A stretch of 64,000 nucleotides of DNA from Silanimonas sp. Its GTDB lineage: Bacteria; Pseudomonadota; Gammaproteobacteria; Xanthomonadales; Xanthomonadaceae. A model generated the notes under the pieces. The model saw only the letters and a list, made by a program, of their open reading frames with translations, was not told the origin of the DNA and did no database searches. Positions 46,443 through 55,000 of this stretch are shown one piece after another (position 1 is the first letter of the stretch; every line of letters begins with the position of its first letter). The position numbers were made by a program, and so were the translations under genes. The stretch covers positions 107,523-171,522 of the forward strand of contig NZ_JAPZSC010000010.1 in assembly GCF_027531545.1 (NCBI RefSeq), read 5' to 3'.

Positions 46443-47095
46443 GTGCCCACCCCGCGCATCGGCGCCGCGACGTCGCGTGCTTCGAGGAAGGCCATGCCCG
46501 CGGCGATGTCGCCGGAGACGAGCGTCGGCGACGTGTCGTAGTAGCGGCCCCAATCGGTCGCGCCGGGACGCAGCCGCGAGGCCAGCGCAGGCGCAAGCGC
46601 GACGGTGGCCAGGCCGAGACGATCGAAGGCGTTGCGCAGTTGGCGCGTGGCGGCGAACAGCACCCAGCGCAGGCCGGCCCGGTGCAGTCCGCGGGTGAGG
46701 CAGAGGATCAGGCGGCGCGCATCACCGGGGCGGGAGGCGGCGAGGCCGCCCACTTCGACCATCGCATCGCGATCGATGCAGCGGCCCAGCGCCGCGGCGA
46801 CCGCCTGTTCCGCCGGCTGGTCCAGATACTGCTCGACGAACAGGGGGTGGCCCTTCGCGGGGCGCAAACCGACGGCGGCGCGCAGCACGCCCTGGCGGTC
46901 GTGGAAGACCAGCAGCCATGGCATGAACTCGGCGAGGTGGGCGTCGAACTGCTCGCGGTACACGCGGGCGACGAAGGCCTCGGCCACCCGGCGGTCGTCG
47001 TCGGGGCCGAGCAGGGTCGGCACCCAATCCGGATCGGTGGCCGCGTCGAGCGCGGCGTGGGTGCGGGCGGGCAAGGGGAAGGCGGTCATCGGCAT
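46439..47095 (-). CDS. Thermostable-hemolysin family protein
   Basis: VAEAFVARVYREQFDAHLAEFMPWLLVFHDRQGVLRAAVGLRPAKGHPLFVEQYLDQPAEQAV...VEVGGLAASRPGDARRLI matches my memory of the T_hemolysin family. Confidence 0.75.
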   Translation of the reverse strand: MPMTAFPLPARTHAALDAATDPDWVPTLLGPDDDRRVAEAFVARVYREQFDAHLAEFMPWLLVFHDRQGVLRAAVGLRPAKGHPLFVEQYLDQPAEQAVAAALGRCIDRDAMVEVGGLAASRPGDARRLILCLTRGLHRAGLRWVLFAATRQLRNAFDRLGLATVALAPALASRLRPGATDWGRYYDTSPTLVSGDIAAGMAFLEARDVAAPMRGVGT

Positions 47096-47117
47096 GGGGG
47101 CATCGTTGCCGCGCCGA

Positions 47118-47156
47118 CTTAAGCCAGTCTTAGGCCAAGGTTAGGCAAGAGTTAGT
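47118..47156. promoter_or_regulatory. Four tandem direct-repeat half-sites with exact 11-bp period (PmrA/QseB-box-like)
   Basis: cTTAag ccagt cTTAgg ccaag gTTAgg caaga gTTAgt; half-sites start at 47118, 47129, 47140, 47151; a degenerate fifth unit (gctaag) at 47162. Confidence 0.7.
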
Positions 47157-47264
47157 TGCAGGCTAAGAAAGCCGTAAACCGTCGATGCCGTCGCGAGGAG
47201 GCTGAATGCTCGCTGCATGCGGCACGGCTCCGCTAGCATCGGACGCCTGCTCACGGAGAACCGC

Positions 47265-49100
47265 ATGCCCACGTCGAACCGCCTCGTCCGTCCGCGCGCG
47301 AACGCCCTCGCATTCGCCCTGTGCCTCGCCGTCTCGCCCGCGGCCTTTGCCGCGGCCGATGGCTGGGCCACGCCCGCGGAAGCCAGCGGCTTCACGCGCA
47401 CACCGCGCTACGCCGAGACGATGGCGTACTTCGAGCGTCTCGACGCGGCCAGCCCGCAGGTCGCGATGCTTGAGTTCGGCACCACGCCGCAGGGCCGCGC
47501 GATGCGCGCGGTGATCGTGTCGAAGGAGGGCGTGACCACGCCGCAGGCCGCGCAGGCGACGGGCAAGCCGGTGGTCTTCATCCAGGCCGCCATCCATCCC
47601 GGCGAGCACGAGGGCAAGGACGTGCTGATGGCCCTGGTGCGCGACCTCACCGTGGGCGGCAAGTACGCCGACCTCGTCGATGCGTCCGTGCTGGTGCTGG
47701 TGCCCATCTTCAATGTCGACGGGCACGAGCGCTTCGGCCCGTTCAACCGCATCAACCAGAACGGCCCCGAGGCGATGGGCTGGCGCGCCACCGCGCAGAA
47801 CCTCAACCTCAATCGCGGCTACACCAAGCTCGACGCGCCGGAAATGCAGGCGTGGATGCGCCTGTGGCACGCGTGGAACCCCGACCTGCTGATCGACCTG
47901 CACAACACCAACGGCGCCGACTACCAGTACGCGATGACCTGGGCCTTCGAGACGGCGCAGAACATCGAGGCCCCGCTCGCCGATTGGCAGCGTCGCGCCT
48001 TCGACGGCGTGGTGAAGCCCGCCCTCGCCGCGCAGGACTGGCCGGTGGCGTTCTACGTCAGCCTGAAGGACGGCACGAACCTCCGCGCCGGCCTCGTCGA
48101 AGGGGCCTCGGGGCCGCGCTTCTCGGTGGGCTACGCCGCCGCCGTGAATCGCCCCGGCCTGCTGGTCGAAACCCACATGCTCAAGGACTTCCGCACCCGC
48201 GCGGCGGTCAACGAGGCCCTGCTGGTCGAGATCCTGAGGATGCTCGGCAAGGAAGGCGAAGCCCTGCAGGCCGCGAATGCCCAGGCCGATGCGGCGCGCT
48301 TCACCGGTGACCGCCGCGTGCCGCTGGCCTTCGGCCTCGCCGACACCACCGAGACGATCGACTTCCTCGGCTATGCCGACTCGCGAACTGACAGCGAGGT
48401 TTCGGGCGGCACGTGGGTGCGCTACGAAACGTCGAAGCCGGAGACGATCCGCGTGCCCGTGCAACGGGCCGTCACCGTCACGGCCGAAGCCCCGGCGCCC
48501 GCGGCCTACGTCGTGCCCCCGCAGTGGACCGCGGTGATCGAGCGGCTGCGGATGCACGGCGTCGCGATGACGCGCATCGAGGCGGCCACCACCGTCGAGG
48601 CCGGCCGCTACCGCTTCGGCAAGGTGGCGTGGGCGCCGCGCCCGTTCGAAGGGCGGCACGCCATCGCCGAGCTGGAACAGACCCTCGAGACCGGCGAGCA
48701 GGCCGTCCCCGCGGGCAGCTGGCTGGTGCCGATGGACCAACCGAAGGCGCGCCTCGCCGCGCTGCTGCTCGAACCGGCCTCGCCCGACAGCTTCCTGCGT
48801 TGGGGCTTCTTCGACGCGATCTTCGAAGAGAAGGAATACGCGGAACCGCGCGTGATGGAAGCCATGGCCCGCGAGATGATGGCGAAGGACCGCGCGCTGA
48901 AGGCGGCCTTCGAGGCCAAGCTCGCGGCCGACGCCGCGTTTGCCGCCGATCCGCGCCAGCGGCTGCGCTTCTTCTACGAGCGCACGCCGTACTTCGACAG
49001 CGAATTCAGTCGCTATCCGGTACTGCGCCTCGATGCCGACGCAGCGCGTCGAGCCGCTGGCGGAACACCCGCGCCTCCCAGGCCAGCAGGCGCCAGGTGA
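47265..49100 (+). CDS. Exported M14-family zinc carboxypeptidase
   Basis: VVFIQAAIHPGEHEGKDVLMALVRDL (HxxE); NLNRGYTKLDAPEMQAW; LLIDLHNTNGADYQYAMTW. Confidence 0.9.
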   Translation: MPTSNRLVRPRANALAFALCLAVSPAAFAAADGWATPAEASGFTRTPRYAETMAYFERLDAASPQVAMLEFGTTPQGRAMRAVIVSKEGVTTPQAAQATGKPVVFIQAAIHPGEHEGKDVLMALVRDLTVGGKYADLVDASVLVLVPIFNVDGHERFGPFNRINQNGPEAMGWRATAQNLNLNRGYTKLDAPEMQAWMRLWHAWNPDLLIDLHNTNGADYQYAMTWAFETAQNIEAPLADWQRRAFDGVVKPALAAQDWPVAFYVSLKDGTNLRAGLVEGASGPRFSVGYAAAVNRPGLLVETHMLKDFRTRAAVNEALLVEILRMLGKEGEALQAANAQADAARFTGDRRVPLAFGLADTTETIDFLGYADSRTDSEVSGGTWVRYETSKPETIRVPVQRAVTVTAEAPAPAAYVVPPQWTAVIERLRMHGVAMTRIEAATTVEAGRYRFGKVAWAPRPFEGRHAIAELEQTLETGEQAVPAGSWLVPMDQPKARLAALLLEPASPDSFLRWGFFDAIFEEKEYAEPRVMEAMAREMMAKDRALKAAFEAKLAADAAFAADPRQRLRFFYERTPYFDSEFSRYPVLRLDADAARRAAGGTPAPPRPAGAR

Positions 49101-49581
49101 GGTCGGCGAGCAGCGCGAAGGCCAGGCCCACGATCACCCCGCCGACGAACAGCGCGTTGGTGTAGCGCAAGGCGTCGGGCCAACCGGCGCCGACGCCGGC
49201 GAGGGCCATCGCGCCCAGGCCCACCCACGCGGTGAATCCGTAGATCGGGACGATGGTCAGCGGGTTGGTGATCATCTGCAGCGCCACCATCAACGTCAGG
49301 TTGCCGCGCAGGCCCAGCGCAAGGCCGAAGCCGAACAGGATCTGCAGGCCATAGACCGGCAGGAAAGCCAGCACCGAGCCCACGTAGAGGGACGGCATCA
49401 CGTTGGCGCGCTTGAACGACCACAGGAATGCCGCACGGCGGGCGTGCTCGGCGAACCACTTCAGCACCGGGTAGCGCGTGAGGTTGGCGCGGCGCGGCAG
49501 CGGCCGCAGCAGGCGGCGCAGGCGCCGTCGGCGCTGCAGCCATCGCGCGTGGTGCCGGTGAAGTTCGTCGGGGGGCGTCAT
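49006..49581 (-). CDS. DUF2062 domain-containing protein
   Basis: FKRANVMPSLYVGSVLAFLPVYGLQILFGFGLALGLRGNLTLMVALQMITNPLTIVPIYGFTAWVG. Confidence 0.88.
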   Translation of the reverse strand: MTPPDELHRHHARWLQRRRRLRRLLRPLPRRANLTRYPVLKWFAEHARRAAFLWSFKRANVMPSLYVGSVLAFLPVYGLQILFGFGLALGLRGNLTLMVALQMITNPLTIVPIYGFTAWVGLGAMALAGVGAGWPDALRYTNALFVGGVIVGLAFALLADLTWRLLAWEARVFRQRLDALRRHRGAVPDSD

Positions 49582-49606
49582 GCGGCGGATTATCCGCGCT
49601 GCAGTG

Positions 49607-50398
49607 TTACTCCGCTTGCAGGAGGAGTCGCGCCTGCAGGTCGGCGACGACACCGGAGCGCCTGAGCTCGGCGAGCGAGGCGTTGAAGGCTAGACGCCTC
49701 GCCTCGGCGCGGGGATCACGGCGCGGCCAGACGAGGTGCAGGGTCGAGACATCGATGGCGCCGCCGACGGCGGCGATCGGGCCCCCGGCGCCGTGCAGCC
49801 GTCGCAGGGTGCTGCGGCCGTTGTAGGCCCCGGCGGCAACGACATCGACCCGACCGGCCTCGAGCATGCGGAAGCACTGCGCCATGTCGTCGACGCGCAA
49901 CACCTCCAGCCCGCCCGCCGCGACACGCGCCTCGAGGGGCGTGGGCATCAGCGAATCGCGCAGGTAGCAGGTGCGGCGCGCCGACTGCATGTGCCGGTTG
50001 CGCTCGACATCGCCGCCCCCGGCAAGCGTGTCGCGGCGGACGAACAGCAGCGAGGGCACCTCGAGCAGCGGGTCGGAGAACAGGAACTCGCGCTCGCGCG
50101 CGGGGCTGCGCAGGTAGGGGAAGCTGCCATCGAAGCGCCCCGCCCGCGTTTCCTCATGGGCACGGGCCCAAGGGCGGTCGACGAACACCGCACGCTCGCC
50201 ATGGTGCGCGAGCACCCGTGTCACCAACGCCGGGTAGTAGCCCCCTTCCGGCGCCGTGCGGTCGATGTAGGGCAGGAACTCCGACGTGGCGAAACGCTGC
50301 TCCGGGGGAGCGGCCGCCGCGAGCACGCCAGCCGTGCAAAGCAGGGCCGCCAGGCCCGCCATCCGCCGCCACCATTGCCCCTGGGATCGTGTCGCCAT
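49607..50398 (-). CDS. Transporter substrate-binding-like periplasmic protein (SBP_bac_3 type)
   Basis: Signal peptide; LPYIDRTAPEGGYYPALVTRVLAHHGERAVFVDRPWARAHEETRAGRFDGSFPYLRSPAREREFLFSDPLLEVPSLLFVRRD. Confidence 0.78.
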   Translation of the reverse strand: MATRSQGQWWRRMAGLAALLCTAGVLAAAAPPEQRFATSEFLPYIDRTAPEGGYYPALVTRVLAHHGERAVFVDRPWARAHEETRAGRFDGSFPYLRSPAREREFLFSDPLLEVPSLLFVRRDTLAGGGDVERNRHMQSARRTCYLRDSLMPTPLEARVAAGGLEVLRVDDMAQCFRMLEAGRVDVVAAGAYNGRSTLRRLHGAGGPIAAVGGAIDVSTLHLVWPRRDPRAEARRLAFNASLAELRRSGVVADLQARLLLQAE

Positions 50399-50487
50399 CG
50401 CCGCAGCATGCGCCGGCATTCCACCGCGTTCCATGACCCCGCCGTGAAATCGTGGCGTCCCGCACGGTCCACCCTCGCGTGCGTGGC

Positions 50488-50501
50488 TTGATCCGGGTCA
50501 A
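50488..50501. promoter_or_regulatory. FNR/ANR-like box upstream of hemN
   Basis: TTGATCCGGGTCAA versus consensus TTGATNNNNATCAA (one mismatch), 34 bp before the ATG at 50536. Confidence 0.7.
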
Positions 50502-50535
50502 GGCCCGGTCCGCGCACCGCGCCTACCGTGGCGCC

Positions 50536-51909
50536 ATGACCACCGGCCGCCCCCGCTTCGACCCCGACCTGCTGGCCCGGCACGACACGCCAGGGCCGCG
50601 CTACACCTCGTATCCGACGGCCCCGCACTTCGATGCCGCTTTCGGCGAGTCGGCGCTGCGGGCCGCCATCACCCGCAGCAACGACGCGCTGATCCCCCGG
50701 CCGCTGTCGCTGTACGTGCACGTCCCCTTCTGCCTGAGCCCCTGCTTCTACTGCGGCTGCACGCGCATCGTCACCCGCGACACCGCCCGCGGGCCGGCCT
50801 ACGCGGAGCGCCTGCGCCGCGAGATCGACCGCATCGCCCCGCTGTTCGACGACGACCGCGAAGTGGTGCAGCTCCACTTCGGTGGTGGCACCCCGAACTT
50901 CCTCGACGAAACGACGCTCGCCGGGCTGGTGGGGCACCTGCGCCAGGCCTTCCGCTTCACGGACGAGCAGCACAGCGACCTGTCGATCGAAATCGATCCA
51001 CGCAGCACCACGCCGGCGGCAATGGCGATGCTGCGCGACATCGGCTTCAACCGCGCCAGCTTCGGCATCCAGGATTTCGATCCCGACGTGCAGGTGGCGG
51101 TGAACCGCGTGCAGCCTTTCGAAGCCACGCGCGACGTGCTCGAGGCCGCGCGCGCCGCCGGCATGCGCTCGATCAACGTCGACCTGATCTACGGCCTGCC
51201 GAAGCAGACGCTCGACGGTTTCCGCGCGACGCTGGAGAAGGTCGTGGAATTGCGCCCCGACCGCGTGGCCGTCTACAGCTACGCGCATCTGCCGCAGATG
51301 TTCCGGCCGCAGAAGCGCATCGATGCCGCCGACCTGCCGAGCCCCGCCGGGAAGATCGCCCTGCTCGGCCTCGCCATCGAGCGCCTGACCGCCGCCGGGT
51401 ACGTCTACATCGGCATGGACCACTTTGCCCTGCCCTTCGACGAACTCGCCGTCGCGCAACGCAAGGGCGGCCTGCACCGCAACTTCATGGGCTACACCAC
51501 GCACGCCGACACCGACCTCGTCGGTTTCGGGGCCAGCGCCATCTCCCGCATCGCCGACGCCTACGCGCAGAACCCGCGCGAACTCGGCCTGTGGGAGGCC
51601 GCCGTCGACGCCGGCCGGCTGCCGGTGTGGCGCGGCCTGGTGCTGGACGACGACGACCAGCTCCGCGCCACCCTGATCCAGGACCTGATGTGCCAGGGCG
51701 AGGTGGATTTCGACGCCCTCAGCCGGCGGACCGGCGCGGAAACCCTGGCCGTCCTCGAGGAAGCCCGGCCGCGCCTCGCCGCGCTGGAAGCCGACGGGCT
51801 GGTGGCCTGCCGCGACCACCGCGTGCGGGTCACCGACCGGGGCCGGCTGCTGCTCCGGGTGGTGGCCGCCTGCTTCGACCGCTACCTCCCGGGGGCACCC
51901 GCCCGATAG
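50536..51909 (+). CDS. hemN: Oxygen-independent coproporphyrinogen III oxidase
   Basis: RYTSYPTAPHFDAAFGE; radical-SAM motif CLSPCFYCGCTRI; LHFGGGTPNFLDETTLAGL; NVDLIYGLPKQTLDGF. Confidence 0.94.
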   Translation: MTTGRPRFDPDLLARHDTPGPRYTSYPTAPHFDAAFGESALRAAITRSNDALIPRPLSLYVHVPFCLSPCFYCGCTRIVTRDTARGPAYAERLRREIDRIAPLFDDDREVVQLHFGGGTPNFLDETTLAGLVGHLRQAFRFTDEQHSDLSIEIDPRSTTPAAMAMLRDIGFNRASFGIQDFDPDVQVAVNRVQPFEATRDVLEAARAAGMRSINVDLIYGLPKQTLDGFRATLEKVVELRPDRVAVYSYAHLPQMFRPQKRIDAADLPSPAGKIALLGLAIERLTAAGYVYIGMDHFALPFDELAVAQRKGGLHRNFMGYTTHADTDLVGFGASAISRIADAYAQNPRELGLWEAAVDAGRLPVWRGLVLDDDDQLRATLIQDLMCQGEVDFDALSRRTGAETLAVLEEARPRLAALEADGLVACRDHRVRVTDRGRLLLRVVAACFDRYLPGAPAR

Positions 51910-52048
51910 CGGGTCGACGGATTCGTGCCCAAGCTCTAGAAAGTGAAGGCTTGATGGCAAAGCGTTTACGCTTAGCCACTCTTGCCCCTAACCCGCCGGG
52001 CCCCGCCCCGGCCGCATTCGACGAGCCCAAGAGAAGGAATCGCCTCCC

Positions 52049-52735
52049 ATGACCCGCAAGACCCTGATTGCCGCCCTGCTCCTCGCCGCCCTCCCCGGCG
52101 CCGCTGCCGCTGAAGGCTTCAACTGGAACGCCACCCTGGCGTCCGACTACCTCTACCGCGGCATCGACCAGAACGACGACCAGCCCGCGCTGCAGCTCGG
52201 CGCCGGCTACGGCTTCGAGAACGGTCTGTACGTCGGCGCCTGGGCCTCGAACGTCGACTTCGGCGATGGCAGCACGGACGCCGAGATCGACACCTTCGTC
52301 GGCTGGGCCGGCGACCTGTCGGACACCACCAGCCTCGACGTGCAGGTCGTCCGCTACAACTACCTCAACGAGCCGAACGGCACCGATTACGCCTACAACG
52401 AGCTGATCTCCAAGCTGGGCTTCGCGGAGAACTACACGTTCACCTTCGGCTACACCAACGACTACTTCAACGCCGACGTCGACAGCTACTACTACAACCT
52501 CGGCGGCAGCTGGGATTTCGCCGAGCACTACACCTTCAATGCGGGCGCCGGCGTCACCGTGATCGACCAGGGCCCGCTGGAGAACTTCATCGACTTCAGC
52601 GTCGGCGTGAGCCGCGCGTTCGGCCCGGCCACCGTGGCGCTGAGCTACGTGGGCACCGACAGCGAGGGTGAGGACAACTTCGGCCCCGACCTGTCGGAAG
52701 ACAAGTTCCTGCTGACGGTCGGCTTCAGCGGCTGA
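52049..52735 (+). CDS. TorF family putative porin
   Basis: FNWNATLASDYLYRGIDQNDDQPALQLGAGYGFENGLYVGAWASNVDFG, characteristic conserved N-terminus. Confidence 0.88.
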   Translation: MTRKTLIAALLLAALPGAAAAEGFNWNATLASDYLYRGIDQNDDQPALQLGAGYGFENGLYVGAWASNVDFGDGSTDAEIDTFVGWAGDLSDTTSLDVQVVRYNYLNEPNGTDYAYNELISKLGFAENYTFTFGYTNDYFNADVDSYYYNLGGSWDFAEHYTFNAGAGVTVIDQGPLENFIDFSVGVSRAFGPATVALSYVGTDSEGEDNFGPDLSEDKFLLTVGFSG

Positions 52736-52759
52736 TCCCAGCGCCATCGCTGCACCCGG

Positions 52760-52790
52760 AACCCCGCGGCTTGCCGCGGGGTTCTTCGTT
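52760..52790. terminator. Intrinsic terminator between convergent torF-like and trmY-like genes
   Basis: AACCCCGCGG-cttg-CCGCGGGGTT followed by cttcgttt; perfect 10-bp stem. Confidence 0.85.
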
Positions 52791-52796
52791 TGGGGC

Positions 52797-53390
52797 TCAG
52801 CGCTGGTCGAGCGCGTGGTGGATCAGCACCACGCACTGCGAGGCGAACAGCATCCGCGAGCCCAGCGACAGCTTCGTCGCGCCGAGCCGCTCGAGGCTGC
52901 CGAAGGTCTTCTTCGGCATCGGGATGTGGTCGGTGAGCAGGAAGCAGGGGTTGCCGCCAAAGGCCTGCTCGCCGATCGGCGTGCCCTTGCGGTCGAGGAC
53001 GAAGAGCCTGTGGTCGGCGCCGAGCTGCTGCACGAGCCGTTCGAAGCTGATCGTCTGCACCGTGACGCCGGACTCGACTGGCCGCGTCTCCTCCTTGCCC
53101 ATGCCCCGCGAGGCGTCCAACGCCTTCGCCACCTTGCCGAGCAGGGCGCGCTCGTCGAAGCCGCCCAGCTCATGCATGGCGCGCGGCTCGAAGCGGACCG
53201 TCCGCGAGTAGTCCGATGTGCTTTCGAGCACGAGGTACACCACGACATCATCGCGATGCGATTGCGCGACGAAGATCGCGTTCATCAGCACGTGGGCGAG
53301 GATCTCGGAGTGCGCTTCGCCACCCACGCCGGCCAGCAGCTTGGCGCTGTCGGTGGGTGCGGCACGGGCGCGCAGGACGAACGTACGCAT
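52797..53390 (-). CDS. TrmY-like SPOUT methyltransferase (tRNA pseudouridine(54)-N1-methyltransferase family)
   Basis: MRTFVLRARAAPT...HSEILAHVLMNAIFVAQSHRDDVVVYLVLESTSDYSRTVRFEP...LGADHRLFVLDRKGTPIGEQAFGGNPCFLLTDHIPMPKKTFGSLERLGATKLSLGSRMLFASQCVVLIHHALD. Confidence 0.83.
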   Translation of the reverse strand: MRTFVLRARAAPTDSAKLLAGVGGEAHSEILAHVLMNAIFVAQSHRDDVVVYLVLESTSDYSRTVRFEPRAMHELGGFDERALLGKVAKALDASRGMGKEETRPVESGVTVQTISFERLVQQLGADHRLFVLDRKGTPIGEQAFGGNPCFLLTDHIPMPKKTFGSLERLGATKLSLGSRMLFASQCVVLIHHALDQR

Positions 53391-53500
53391 GGCCTTCCGG
53401 GGGTGGTCTTCGGTTCCGGGATTGTCGCATCGCGGCCGACCGGGGTCCGCCATGGCGGGCCGGCGCCGATTACACTTCAGGGGTCCGTACTGGACGGAGC

Positions 53501-54943
53501 ATGCCCTTGGTCGACCACACCGCCGGGGAAACCTTTCTCGGGCCCATCCGCTTCTTCCGCCAGCGCACGGTCCTGGGGATCCACGCCTCGATCACGCTCG
53601 GCTCGCTGATCTGCATGGGGATCTTCCACTACTCGGGCGTGGTCGTCGCGACGACCGCGGTCGCCGTCCTGCTCGGGTCGCTCGGCCTATGGCTGGCCCA
53701 TCGGGGCCGGACCGGGCCCGCCGTCGCCATCGCCGCCGCCGTGCTGGTGGGCATGCCCCTCGTTCTGGCTTGGAGTGGGTACGGGATGCACGACGTGTCG
53801 ATGCTGATCCTTCCGGCCAGCGTGGTGGCCATCGGCCTCGTGGCGCGGCCACGCGCCACGCTGCTGACCGGCGTGCTGGCGGCGGCCTCTGCCGGGTTCC
53901 TCGCCCTGGCGACGGCCAACGACTTCCTGCCGAGGCCGCCTTCGCCGGCCGAGGCGGAGCTGGCGATGCGCACGGCGCCCGTCGTGGTGCTGATCCTCGC
54001 CTTCGCCACCTTCGTCGGCATGACGGCGTCCTGGGCGCTGAACTTCCTGCTGGATGCCCTGGCCGCACACAACGCCGATCTGGAGCGCGCGGTGCAGCGG
54101 CGCACGGCCGAGCTCGAAGCCAGCAACGCCGAGCTCGAAGCGGCGGTGGACCGCATTGAACGCGCCTCGCGCGAGCTCGTGCGCAGCGAACGCCTCGCCA
54201 CCCTCGGAAGCGCGGTTTCCGGCGTCACCCACGAGCTCGCCACGCCGATCAGCAACGCGGTGGTCGTGGCTTCGGCGCTCGAGGACGCGGCCACGGAACT
54301 CGGCGCCAAGATGACCGCGGGAACGCTGCGGAAAAGCGAGCTCGAGGCCTTCGTCACCGACGCCCGCGACCACTCCGCGCTGCTGATGCGCTCGCTCGAC
54401 CGCGCGCGCGACCTCGTGCAGAGCTTCAAGCGCGTGTCGGTCGACCAGGCCTCGGGGCGGCGCCGTGCCTTCATGCTCGACGAGTGCATCGCCGACCTCG
54501 TGCGCACGTTCAAAGCCTCCAAGGGCCACCGCCGGATGCTCGTGGAGACCCGCATCGAGCCCGGCATCGAACTGCAGGGCTACCCGGGGCCGCTGGGCCA
54601 GATCATCACCAACCTGCTGCAGAACGCCGTCCTCCACGGCTTCGCCGACCGCACCGACGGGCGCATCGCCATCGACGGGCGCCGCTCAAGCACCGGCTTC
54701 GAACTCGAGGTCATCGACAACGGCGTGGGTATCGCGCCGGAAGTCCTCGCGCGCATCTTCGAACCCTACTTCACCACCCGTGGCGACGAAGAGGGCTCGG
54801 GCCTCGGCCTTTCGATCAGCCGGCAATTGGCCGCCACCGTGCTCGGCGGGCGATTGACCGTGGAATCGACGCCCGGCGAGGGCGCGCGCTTTTTGCTGCG
54901 CGCGCCGCTGTCCGCGCCGCTGCGCCGCGACGAGCCGGAATAA
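53501..54943 (+). CDS. Membrane-bound sensor histidine kinase
   Basis: N-terminal multi-TM region, coiled coil, H-box LGSAVSGVTHELATPISNA, G boxes (DNGVGIAPEVLARIFEPYFTTRGDEEGSGLGLSISRQLA). Confidence 0.9.
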   Translation: MPLVDHTAGETFLGPIRFFRQRTVLGIHASITLGSLICMGIFHYSGVVVATTAVAVLLGSLGLWLAHRGRTGPAVAIAAAVLVGMPLVLAWSGYGMHDVSMLILPASVVAIGLVARPRATLLTGVLAAASAGFLALATANDFLPRPPSPAEAELAMRTAPVVVLILAFATFVGMTASWALNFLLDALAAHNADLERAVQRRTAELEASNAELEAAVDRIERASRELVRSERLATLGSAVSGVTHELATPISNAVVVASALEDAATELGAKMTAGTLRKSELEAFVTDARDHSALLMRSLDRARDLVQSFKRVSVDQASGRRRAFMLDECIADLVRTFKASKGHRRMLVETRIEPGIELQGYPGPLGQIITNLLQNAVLHGFADRTDGRIAIDGRRSSTGFELEVIDNGVGIAPEVLARIFEPYFTTRGDEEGSGLGLSISRQLAATVLGGRLTVESTPGEGARFLLRAPLSAPLRRDEPE

Positions 54944-55000
54944 CGCAGGCACCCTGCGGCGGAACGGGCGCGACGTATCCCAAAGCCAGCGGATGCGGCA

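Noticed and set aside
46439-47095. Calling this gene a secreted hemolysin/virulence factor
   Set aside because: No secretion signal seen and the operon context is enzymatic; family name alone is not evidence for toxin function.
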